Positions 24,801 through 32,150 of a DNA stretch of 64,000 bases are shown piece after piece (the first letter of the stretch is position 1; each line of letters begins with the position of its first letter). The notes under the pieces are model-generated. The model was not told the DNA's origin. It saw only the letters and a program-made list of their open reading frames with translations, and searched no databases. The translations under genes and the position numbers were made by a program. The stretch is taken from NCBI RefSeq assembly GCF_024868665.1, contig NC_079899.1, positions 26,248,195 through 26,312,194 of the forward strand, written 5' to 3'. This stretch comes from Triplophysa rosa (lineage: Eukaryota > Chordata > Actinopteri > Cypriniformes > Nemacheilidae).

Positions 24801-27800
24801 CTGTACTGTTGTTTTTTGCTACTTTAATCTATATTAAACATAAAAATGAATATCTGTGCGTTTATCTGTTTTGTGCGCTCAGACTGCTAATATTAATTTA
24901 AGTGTTTTGAGTTTATACACCCTAGCTCGCGTGTTATTTAAACGTGATGTCGTCACTGTATTGTAAGAAATTACTTTAAAATGCTGGTACACTGTTAACA
25001 TGTAACTCGTTAATATTTGTTAGTAAATAAGATATCATGAACTGCTAAGGTAAGGTTTCTTTTTTTTATTGTAATGAAAATACGATTCTTTGTTCATTCA
25101 TAATACCAAATGTAAAATGTTAAAACTAAAATAGTGAAAAAGTTATAAATGTAGAACTTTAAAATTGACCGAGGTTAAGAAATACAAAGTATTGCATTGC
25201 GCTGTAACTAATATTAATAAATTAGACCTTACTATTAAATGCTTACAATAAACAGCTGTATTGTCCTTTTCCAATGTTTTAATGGGTCGCTTTCAATACT
25301 GCAGATAAGATTCTAATGTTCCTGAATAATCACGGTCTTCCGTTTATTTTAATATACTGTACACATAAACAATTATTCACTCCCCTATCACAGTAACACA
25401 GACCAGACGTAATAAAACACACGTACATAATGCGTGGCAATGATCCAATGCATCTGCGAGTAAAACGTCTTATTATTATACATTTTACATTATTAAAATA
25501 TTTTGGATAATGTCAGAAGCACTAGCGAGAACAGACAACAGAAGACATTTTTTTAAATTTCTGAAACAGAAAGTGTGACGCGAGTCTGACGGAAGGGATT
25601 GGGTGATGTCTTTCCAGCACAACCCGCTGCCTTTACTGTAACGTTTATTTTATCGATATAATGCAGGACCAAACCAGACAGACAAAAAGAATAAAATGAG
25701 ACAGAGAACATCATCACTGGATTTATTATATGCAGTTCAGTAGTTAAAATCAGCAAGTACCATCAGGTTGCTGTCCATAGTACAAACCTTAGATTAAGAC
25801 CAAAACAGCAAGGTATTAAACTCGTTTACATCGTTTATACGAAGACATTTAATCCAGACACTCTTGTTAGACTTGGATAATGCTGTAACCGGAACATCGT
25901 TTACCCTGCGTCGAACGATGCGGTGGTCAAAAAGCGTGAAAAAGGCCTATTATACACGCCCCTGGCTCATATGGCTCAGCTCCGCTGATCGCGTGTGGGT
26001 TGTCCTGAATGGACGAGACGTTTATGAGTAATGAATGGGAAATGGACGCGTCCCTACGATCACGTTCTGATGAAAGTAAATGATTGGATACCAACTCGAC
26101 AAAAAGGGGAATTACAAACGGCCCTCATTGTAATCCGCCAAAATGACGGACGGTCTTCAGATTTTTCCGTCACTGGGATTAAAAATCCGTCAACGACGGA
26201 GAATTTTCGGTTAACGCGACATCTGGCTACAGTATGATATTAAAGTGACAGTTCACCCAAAAAACAAAAAGATTCGGATCGGATGATTTACTTCCCCATT
26301 GACTCCCATAGTAGGCAACATTTATTTATGAATGTCTTTGTTCTGTTGCACACAAAATAAGCAAACAGCAAACAGTTCTGGGGCATTTTGACTACCATTG
26401 TATTTTTCCAACTACAGTCAATGGGGTCCAAGAGTCATGAAAAAAATCATGTTGATTTTCTACCAAACCTTACATTTATTTTTTTATAGTTTGAAGTATG
26501 TTATTTGTTTCCTCGGCGTTGAACCCACAACCTTTGTGTTGAGCTACAGGAACACACGTACAGTCTTATTGCAGTCAAGTTTGTTTGTAAGTGTGAGCAG
26601 AGGGGTTTCTGTAGAATACATACAGCTTCACCATGTGGTTGTTTGTAGTAATGCTGAGTGTAATAAAGAGCTGATGTGATGTGTGTCTGACCTCTCGCCG
26701 TGGCCGGTTCTCCATCAGGATGAGACATCTTCTGCATGGCTGTAGCTGCCACACAGATGGGCATACTGACTCGCTGACCCAAAACTGTAGTGGACATGTC
26801 CACCGAGGACACATCTCTGAGAACACGAGGGTAAATACGCCACCTACAGGACACAGCAGAGAGACACTCAGACTGACACAAAACTGATGTTTTATAGTTA
26901 ATGCCCTGGAGAAAAGACAGACTGTAGTGAGGGTCACGTGTTGTTATGATGTGTGGGGTAAGGAGGAATATGCTGTTTATTAATACAGATATGATAAAAC
27001 AAATTTAAACAAAAAATACTTAATACAATAAAATATTCAGTATAAGGTTAAAAAATAAATCATTATATTTTTGAATCTTAATAGTTTTGACAGCATTTAA
27101 AGAAATATGACTCTGTGCTCTGTGAACTCCAGAAGTGTGTGTGTGGCAACTAACTCCGGCCTCTCTTTCTCATTGGAACTACTGTATGTTTCTCCATACA
27201 GTAAATGTTAATGTATGTTTTTAGCACAGTGTTTTTTAATGCTATGACTCATGGGGTTTGCTGACACGACACATTTGCACATTTCTCATAAATAAATGTA
27301 CATGTATATGTATGAGTAATTTAACATCATATAACCCGAGACACAGAGAGAGAGAGAGAGAGACNTCTTTAAAAGTGGAGACAGAACAGATCCCAATAAC
27401 TACAGAGGAATCTGTGTCACCAGTAATGTGGGGAAGGTATTCTGTTCCATTATCAACTCTAGAATTTCATCTTTCCTAAAACAACATCGTATCATCAGCA
27501 AGGCTCAAATTGGCTTCCTTCCTAAACATCGAACGACTGACCATATCCACACACTACACACTTTGATAAATCAACACGTACACCAAATAAAGGGGGGTAA
27601 AATATTTGGATGCTTTATAGATTTTAAAAAGGCTTTTGACTCCATTTGGCATAAGGGATTGTTTTATAAAATCATTCAGAGTGGTATAGGGGGTAAAGTA
27701 CTGTATATGACTTAATTAAAAACATGTATAATCATAACAAATGTGCAGTAAAAATTGGACAGCAAAGGACAGAATATTTTTCCCAACAGAGAGGAGTGAT

Positions 27801-29342
27801 ACAGGGCTGCTGTCTTAGTCCAACGTTATTTAACATTTATATTAACGAACTGGCCGATCGACTGGACCAATCAGAAAGCCCAGGACTCCCACTACATGAT
27901 AATGAAGTAAAATATTTATTATATGCAGATGACTTGGTAATTCTGTCTAAAACACCTGTAGGCCTTCAGAACAACCTTGACATCTTATCCAAATACTGCC
28001 AGGACTGGAGCCTTGAAGTGAATGTACAAAAAACCAAGATTATGATATTTCAGAAGAAGCCCAGAAATCTAGAACATAAACATATATTTACCCTAAACAA
28101 CACCAGACTTCAGCACTCTTCACAATATAATTATCTTGGTCTTGTCTTAACTCCATCAGGAAATTTCAATTTGGCCATTCAAAGCCTACTTCTGAAAGCC
28201 CGCAGAGCAATGCATGCCATCCGAATTAAGTTATTTCAAATAAACATTCCAATCATAATCTGGACAAAGATTTTTGACAGTGTCATACTCCCTATAGCTT
28301 TATATGGCAGTGAGGTGTGGGGTCCGGCCAGTAACTGCACTCATGAACTATGGGACAAACATCCTATAGAATGATTGCATGTAGAGTTCTGTCGAAACAT
28401 CCTTCATGTCCACAGAAACACACCCAATAATGCAGTCAGGGCAGAGCTGGGCCGTCTTCCACTCAATCTGGCTATCAAAAAAAGAGCCTTAAAGTTCTGG
28501 ATTCATTTAAAATGTAGTTCTGAAGACACACTACAGTATAAAGCATTAAAAGCACAAGATGTGAGTGCTCAGAAAAGTCCGCTTTTTATGATGGTGTCAG
28601 AACTGACAAACCAAGCTTTCAATATGTCTGCCCGTGTGAAACCTGGAGAAATAAAAGAGATGATGAACTCAGAGAAGAAGACATACATACAGCACTGGTC
28701 AGAACAAACAAAAGGCCAAAGTCGTCTCCAGTGTTATCTGAGATTAAACCGTGAATATAGTCTGGCTGTTTATCTGACCACAGTAAGAAACATAAAACAC
28801 AGAAATATGTTAACTAAGTATAGACTCAGTGACCATCAGCTGGCCATAGAAAGAGGTCGACATAAGAAAACATGGCTCCCTAATGAAGAGCGGGTGTGTA
28901 ATGTATGTACATCAGGAGAAGTTGAGACAGAGGAACATTTCCTCCTTCATTGTAATAAATACACCTCTCTAAGAGATTCACTGTATGGTCAAATCCAGCA
29001 GATCATTCCTAATTTCCAGTCACTTCATGACAAAGATAAGTTTCAAATCCTTCTTGGAGAAGGACCCACTGCCTCTTTAGTAGCACATTATATATATAAA
29101 TGCCACAAACTCAGAGGGTCCGAGTGAACACATCCGCACTAACATCAATTTATTTGTCTATTTATTTATGCTTTCTATGTATATTTTGTTTTTTATTTTC
29201 TATTATTATTATTATTTTTTATTGTTGTTATTGTTGTTGTTTTCTTTGTTTATTGTGAAAAGCTTTGGCAATATGTACTTTAGTATGTCATGCCAATAAA
29301 GCTACTTGAATTTGAATTTGAATTTGAGAGAGAGAGAGAGAC

Positions 29343-29405
<63 letters not shown>

Positions 29406-30790
29406 CGGAAATTAGGTTAAAACATTAAAAAAAAATTGTCATTCTTGTCACTATAGTGATGTTGATGTGAAACTGACGCCATTACATGTTTGATATTATT
29501 TACATTTATTTTATTAATTTATTACTGTTGCATTTCTCACACACACTTCTCCATATAGAAGCTGTAAAGTTTCTTGAGGGTTTCTAGAGATTGATGAGAA
29601 AACAGCAGGCAGGGGCTAATTGTCACATGCAGTGCTGGGTGTAACTAGTTATTAGTAATTATTTACTGTAATGTAATTACTTTTCCCTTGAAAAAGTAAA
29701 GTAAGGGATTACTCTTATTTTTTCTGTAATTTAATTAGTTACTTCTGATGTAATTAAACTAAATACTTTGTGTAATATATGTGTGTGTGCAATAGTGGAA
29801 TTGACATCAAAATTCAAAGTTTAACTTTAAAATCTGTTCTTTAATATATAATTCTCACATTTGTAATACTTTAGTCAGTTAATAAGAGTACTTTATGTAG
29901 TTTAATATTATTTATTTGAATGAATTAAAAGAGCCATTTCATGTCTATCCTTGAATCACTGAACTAATCAAGGTTGATGTAGGATATAGAAAGTTATTAG
30001 TAATAAGTCATTAAATACTTTTTGGAGAGAGTAATTTGTACAGTAATCTAATTACACTATTGAATATGTCATTAGTAACTAGTAATTGATTACTTTTTCA
30101 GAGTAACTTACCCAACACTTGTCACATGGACTGTATCTCTGTAACTGTAATGTTTTGATAAATTACGTTAGTTTTATATTTATATTGAAATAATAATAAT
30201 AAGTTAAATATTCTATTATAATCATGCTTTTGTAGTACCTGCTGGGTAAACAAGTAAACACTGTGAAGTAATGTATCTATAGTTAGCAAAAATGGGGTAT
30301 GCAGTATATGCGGTGCATAGGGGCGCCGCACAGGGGGGGGGCGCCATTGTGCCAAAATATTAGTTAAAGATTTTTTTAAATAAAACGTTATAAATAATAG
30401 AAAATATAGGGAAAAAAGTAATTATATTAAATGTTTTAGTTGAACTTTTGTCTAGCATTTTAAACGAGTTCAACAAATATATTTTATTTAAATCTGTAAA
30501 GTTATCTTGTATTTTTTTTAGAATTTTTTCCTGTTTTCATTTAATTTTAAAAGTGTCATGTAATCTAAAAGCAGATGATGTCTTTTACGTGTCTGTCAGT
30601 GTAGAAATGGAATGAAATTCTGCTTTATTGAATGTGTGTGTGTTGTCACATACCTCGAGAAGGCCGTTGTATTATCACGTAGAGTTTGCTGCTCATCTGC
30701 TCCTGATGAATAATAGTCAAAGATTGCCTTTGGTAAATGTTTTTTGGCCTGAAGCTCATAATCACTAACACACACAAGCTTGTCAGACAT
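10539..30790 (-). CDS. HAO1: hydroxyacid oxidase 1 (glycolate oxidase), complete, 8 exons
   Basis: FMN-dependent (S)-2-hydroxyacid oxidase of the peroxisome: oxidises glycolate to glyoxylate, reducing O2 to H2O2, chiefly in liver. CDS join on the minus strand: 30790-30654, 26843-26692, 19152-18897, 16913-16738, 15679-15588, 11243-11085, 10791-10722, 10606-10539. It totals 1110 nt (369 aa; human 370), all junctions GT/AG with matching phase. Key residues fall at the same numbers as in human: Tyr26, Trp110, Tyr132, Asp160, Arg167, Lys236, His260 (catalytic base) and Arg263. FMN-phosphate motifs DGGVRTGTD and [12 protein letters not shown] are intact, and the C-terminus is SKI, a PTS1 signal. 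The start is the only ATG in frame with exon 1. Large introns (7.5 kb intron 2, 4.3 kb intron 5) are inflated by mobile elements. Paralogue HAO2 is less likely given synteny with TMX4 and PLCB1. Confidence 0.95.
10722..10791 (-). CDS. HAO1: HAO1 exon 7
   Basis: 70 nt, residues 325-348: [20 protein letters not shown], then ALTG. Acceptor TCTTCAG, donor G|GTAAACC. C-terminal helix of the TIM barrel. Confidence 0.93.
11085..11243 (-). CDS. HAO1: HAO1 exon 6, FMN-phosphate binding
   Basis: 159 nt, residues 272-324, phase 0 at both ends. It carries [20 protein letters not shown] and the FMN-binding DGGVRTGTD and [10 protein letters not shown] segments. Acceptor GTGTGTAG sits in a TG run; donor GAG|GTGAGAC. 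Confidence 0.95.
11608..12524. mobile_element. hAT-like element, CAGGGGTGGAC type, 917 bp
   Basis: Starts CAGGGGTGGACTGCGAG and ends TGCCAGATGACCAATCCGCC then TATG, a diverged inverse of the family's left end. An exact 8-bp TSD, ACTGTGCT, flanks it at 11600-11607 and 12525-12532. It is a longer relative of the 234-bp element at 7822. Internal GGGCCGGCCCACATTGAGC suggests a second fold-back or a nested copy. No transposase frame. Confidence 0.8.
12689..15388. mobile_element. large inverted-repeat element (GGGCCCATTGCAGAAAGGAGG type), split by a hAT insertion
   Basis: The left end contains GGGCCCATTGCAGAAAGGAG. The right end near 15358-15388 contains the inverse CCTCCTTATTGAAACGGACC. Left-arm text AACCCTGAAATGAGGG and TTCAGAATG and right-arm text GTTGATAGAACTAACTC are features of a known fish palindromic repeat. 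Its centre holds a CTTAGGGCGTTTTCAG segment and the 1.9-kb hAT-like element. Boundaries are approximate and no TSD was confirmed. Confidence 0.5.
12960..14841. mobile_element. hAT-like element, CAGAGGTGTAAAG type, 1882 bp
   Basis: Left end CAGAGGTGTAAAGAGTACC and right end CTCCAATACTTTACACCACTG are inverted repeats. Exact 8-bp TSD TCATACGT at 12952-12959 and 14842-14849. An internal inverted pair (about 13480-13550 versus 14410-14485) shares GTTAGCCCTTAC and TATTGGCAACACTGTTGCC. No transposase frame, so non-autonomous. Confidence 0.88.
15588..15679 (-). CDS. HAO1: HAO1 exon 5, catalytic histidine
   Basis: 92 nt, residues 241-271: [17 protein letters not shown] followed by [14 protein letters not shown]. 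It contains His260 (proton abstraction) and Arg263 (carboxylate binding). Acceptor TTTCTCCAG, donor ACC|GTAAGTTT. Confidence 0.95.
16200..16640. other. AT-rich intronic stretch (HAO1 intron 4)
   Basis: T-rich and A-rich runs with TTTTATTTTTTATATATA. No coding, repeat-end or RNA signal was seen. Confidence 0.5.
16738..16913 (-). CDS. HAO1: HAO1 exon 4
   Basis: 176 nt, residues 182-241. It contains [20 protein letters not shown] and [12 protein letters not shown], with FMN-contacting Lys236. The segment 187-201 corresponds to the flexible loop that is variable in the family. Acceptor TTTCCCAG, donor AGAG|GTGAGAG. Confidence 0.95.
17530..17712. repeat. GGTTGCTAAGGTGTTCTGGG-type interspersed tandem repeat, block 1
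   Basis: Degenerate repetition of GTTGCTATGCAGTTG and TGGTTGCTAAGGTGTTCTGG in HAO1 intron 3. Related blocks lie at 18485-18715, 40360-40430 (inverse strand) and 53900-53960 (inverse strand). Confidence 0.75.
18485..18715. repeat. GGTTGCTAAGGTGTTCTGGG-type repeat, block 2
   Basis: The same degenerate unit as at 17530, including GATGGTAGG and ATCGTCAGGTGGTTGCTAT. The intervening 17713-18484 lacks the repeat and may be an insertion that split a single block; its ends were not resolved. Confidence 0.75.
18809..18854. repeat. (CA)n microsatellite in HAO1 intron 3
   Basis: About 23 CA units. On the HAO1 transcript this is a (UG)n run starting roughly 40 nt past the exon 3 donor. Confidence 0.95.
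18897..19152 (-). CDS. HAO1: HAO1 exon 3
   Basis: 256 nt, residues 97-182. It carries [19 protein letters not shown] (Trp110), [12 protein letters not shown] (Tyr132) and [20 protein letters not shown] (Asp160, Arg167). Acceptor GTGTGTAG, donor TTGAG|GTAAAT. Confidence 0.95.
20250..20440 (+). repeat. DIRS left inverted terminal repeat
   Basis: Begins ACGTTCCCTTTCTGTTGG and includes GTCGAACCGACAGATTGAGG, AACCTATCATCTTCTGAG and AATTGGCGAATGAAATTTGC. The inverse of this text lies at 24575-24740. Confidence 0.85.
20755..21770 (+). pseudogene. DIRS gag-like remnant
   Basis: Translating from ATG 20755 gives [20 protein letters not shown], typical of fish DIRS gag. Farther on, in another frame, come [40 protein letters not shown] and [11 protein letters not shown]. 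Frame changes near 20850 and 21220 show it is broken. The C-terminal part is Pro/Ser/Arg-rich. Confidence 0.75.
21810..22345 (+). pseudogene. DIRS reverse transcriptase / RNase H remnant
   Basis: Reads [20 protein letters not shown], including the RT catalytic DD, then an in-frame TGA near 21922. [19 protein letters not shown] follows, then an RNase H-like block with [17 protein letters not shown] and [18 protein letters not shown] sequence before the DD motif is absent and the gag tail joins almost directly. Confidence 0.75.
22350..23680 (+). pseudogene. DIRS tyrosine recombinase remnant
   Basis: First comes [24 protein letters not shown] linker sequence, then [16 protein letters not shown] and [19 protein letters not shown]. 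The C-terminal block [20 protein letters not shown] then RF is typical of the recombinase. A TAA at 23675-23677 immediately precedes the expected catalytic tyrosine codon, and at least two frame changes occur. Confidence 0.75.
24414..24511. repeat. DIRS internal complementary region
   Basis: The first half is the inverse of the element's left terminus (20250-20303). The second half is the inverse of its right terminus (24747-24792), which contains CTCCATCAGGGAACTGAGG. The junction of the two halves is at GGGAACGT/CTTGGTTACG. Confidence 0.85.
24575..24792 (-). repeat. DIRS right inverted terminal repeat
   Basis: Inverse of the left repeat: AAGGTGAATGAATGACC, GCATGCAAATTTCATTCGCC, ACTCAGAAGATGATAGGTTC and CTGTCGGTTCGACACAACG. 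It then has the unique extension CATCAGGGAACTGAGGTTAC to its end. Confidence 0.85.
26239..26440. mobile_element. palindromic TTAAAGTGACAGTTCACCC-type MITE fragment
   Basis: Starts TTAAAGTGACAGTTCACCC immediately after the hAT TSD. It contains TGACTCCCATAGTAGG, AAACAGTTCTGGGGCATTTT and CAGTCAATGGGGTCC. The right end is diverged or missing. Confidence 0.5.
26692..26843 (-). CDS. HAO1: HAO1 exon 2
   Basis: 152 nt, residues 46-97: [50 protein letters not shown]. Acceptor TCCTGTAG, donor AGAG|GTCAGAC. Confidence 0.95.
27320..27364. repeat. (GA)n tract ending at an ambiguous base
   Basis: A short GAGAGA run is followed by a single N at 27365, directly before LINE sequence. The unresolved base marks doubtful assembly. 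Confidence 0.8.
27366..29327 (+). mobile_element. non-LTR retrotransposon, 5'-truncated, I/Nimb-like (tentative)
   Basis: Begins inside the RT domain ([15 protein letters not shown] in spirit of the family) and runs to a 3' tail, CCAATAAAGCTACTTGAA, followed by TTGAATTTGAATTTGA. Coding is interrupted by a small insertion near 27700 and a TGA at 28372-28374. It lies in HAO1 intron 1, antisense to HAO1, and is bracketed by (GA)n tracts. A fragment of the same tail lies on the minus strand near 52060-52130. Clade assignment rests on motif recognition and the GAATTT tail. Confidence 0.85.
27428..29127 (+). pseudogene. LINE ORF2 remnant: RT and C-terminal zinc motif
   Basis: Contains [55 protein letters not shown] and the catalytic YADD (27922-27933). 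The C-terminal block [19 protein letters not shown] is a C-C-H-C zinc motif of the RVT-associated type. One frameshift (about 27700-27724) and one nonsense codon (28372-28374) split it into three open segments. Confidence 0.85.
29328..29405. repeat. (GA)n microsatellite after the LINE tail
   Basis: About 70 bp of GA with a few ACAGAG interruptions, directly after the GAATTT tail. Confidence 0.9.
29630..30120. mobile_element. hAT-like element, CAGTGTTGGG type, copy 2
   Basis: Left end CAGTGCTGGGTGTAACTAG and right end AGAGTAACTTACCCAACACTT. Perfect 8-bp TSD GTCACATG at 29622-29629 and 30121-30128. Internally close to copy 1 at 6456-6926, sharing AAGGTTGATGTAGGATATAG and ACTTTTTGGAGAGAGT. Confidence 0.88.
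30654..30790 (-). CDS. HAO1: HAO1 exon 1 (start)
   Basis: 137 nt, residues 1-46: [46 protein letters not shown]. The ATG is at 30790-30788; Tyr26 is in YYSSGA. Donor TCGAG|GTATGTG. Confidence 0.95.
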
Positions 30791-30860
30791 TTTCCACGAA
30801 TGTTCCTCTAAAACAACGTCTGTCTGTCAGATTTCACAAGGATCAGAGAGAGAGACTTCT

Positions 30861-30873
30861 ATAAATAATTAAC
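30861..30873 (-). promoter_or_regulatory. candidate HNF1-like site upstream of HAO1
   Basis: The minus strand reads GTTAATTATTTAT about 70-85 nt upstream of the HAO1 ATG. This matches 10 of 13 positions of the HNF1 consensus GTTAATNATTAAC. HAO1 is a liver gene and HNF1 drives many liver promoters, so the site is plausible but unproven in AT-rich DNA. Confidence 0.35.
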
Positions 30874-31194
30874 TCTCGGAAGTTTTTAAACGAATGTTTA
30901 TCTGGCCACGGTTCGTTGCCCCTGAAAAACTCTTGCTGCAGGGCTTTTCTTCTGCTTGTGTACGGCTCTTATATGTGAAACAATGTACACACAACACAGA
31001 GGAAAAATCTATATAGTCAATACACTTAAAACATTTCATCCCAATAATCAAGATTAAATCAACATTGTTTTTCATTTTTACACTTTATTTTGTGTAAATG
31101 TTTTGAATAATGATGATTTTCATGATTCAAATTACTATTAGTAAAAATGCTGTAATACACACAATAAAATGTGTCCATATAAGTACCTCGAAGG

Positions 31195-31591
31195 TAGGGC
31201 TGTGCAATTAATCGAAAATGAATCGTAATCGTCAATTTAGGCAAAATAATCGAGGTAAAACCATTATTGTTTTGCATTCCAACTGGCAAGGATCCTCTCT
31301 TTTCTTGTGGTATAAATCCACAGCGCACCCTTGACGTCACGAACATGCTAATTAGCACGTTACACCACCTTGCACCATATTAACGGGAAATAATAAATTA
31401 TTCGGACAATTTCCTTTCCTTTACAGTGGTTCAGCTGTGTGGGTCTTTACATTTATTTTTCGCAGTTTAAAAGCCAAGTTATTTTTCTATGTTGTTTTAA
31501 AGGTTAATGAGTAATTGTGTTAAATAATCGGGATCTCAATATTGCCCAAACTAATCGTGATTATGAATTTTGTCGTAATCGAGCAGCCCTA
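31195..31591. mobile_element. hAT-like element, TAGGGCTGTGCAATTAATCG type
   Basis: Ends TAGGGCTGTGCAATTAATCG and CGTAATCGAGCAGCCCTA are inverted repeats. Flanks CTCGAAGG (31187-31194) and CTCAAAGG (31592-31599) match at 7 of 8 positions. A very common fish family; no coding capacity. Confidence 0.8.
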
Positions 31592-32150
31592 CTCAAAGGT
31601 ACACACTGGTACTAAATACATACATAAATGGTGCATATACAGACCTTTATAAAGGACACTGTTCCTGTAGCTTTGTCTGACAGTATACATGCTTGTGTGT
31701 GTACCTCCTCTGCAGCTTTATATAACAGTTCTTAATACTGTGCAAACACATCACCTGAGCTCAAACACAGAATATTAGAGGAATCATGCAGTCATACACC
31801 ACCAATATTATTGTTGTTCATAGTCATCTGAATAAAGCCAAGATCAGACCTTAAACTCTGTAATACGTCTTCGTGCTATATGGAGCTAAATGAAATTTAC
31901 AAACCGTATGGTTTTATTAAGAGGTGAAATATAACTAGCGCTCTCAGACTTTCAAATCAAACATTTCATTTGCTAAACCTCTTAAGGCTGATGCTGAAGA
32001 GTGACTCGCAGACATATCTGTGTGAGCTCTTTACATTTGGGTCTGTAAGCAGATGCTAACAACACCACAGCAACTACAAAAGCCACTTGCTAATAAAACT
32101 TTAAACTATTATATTAAAACTATTGTAGGAACGAGCGAATGTTAACTATT

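Larger units (their letters stand above)
19528..26225. mobile_element. hAT-like element interrupted by a DIRS retrotransposon
   Basis: Left end CAGAGGTTGCGCTAGA and right end GGTTAACGCGACATCTG are imperfect inverted repeats. Each is followed inward by copies of a CCGTCATTTTTACGGAC / CCGTCAACGACGG motif. Flanks GCTACGGT (19520-19527) and GCTACAGT (26226-26233) match at 7 of 8 positions. Without the 4.5-kb DIRS insertion the element is about 2.15 kb. No transposase-like frame was recognised. Confidence 0.7.
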
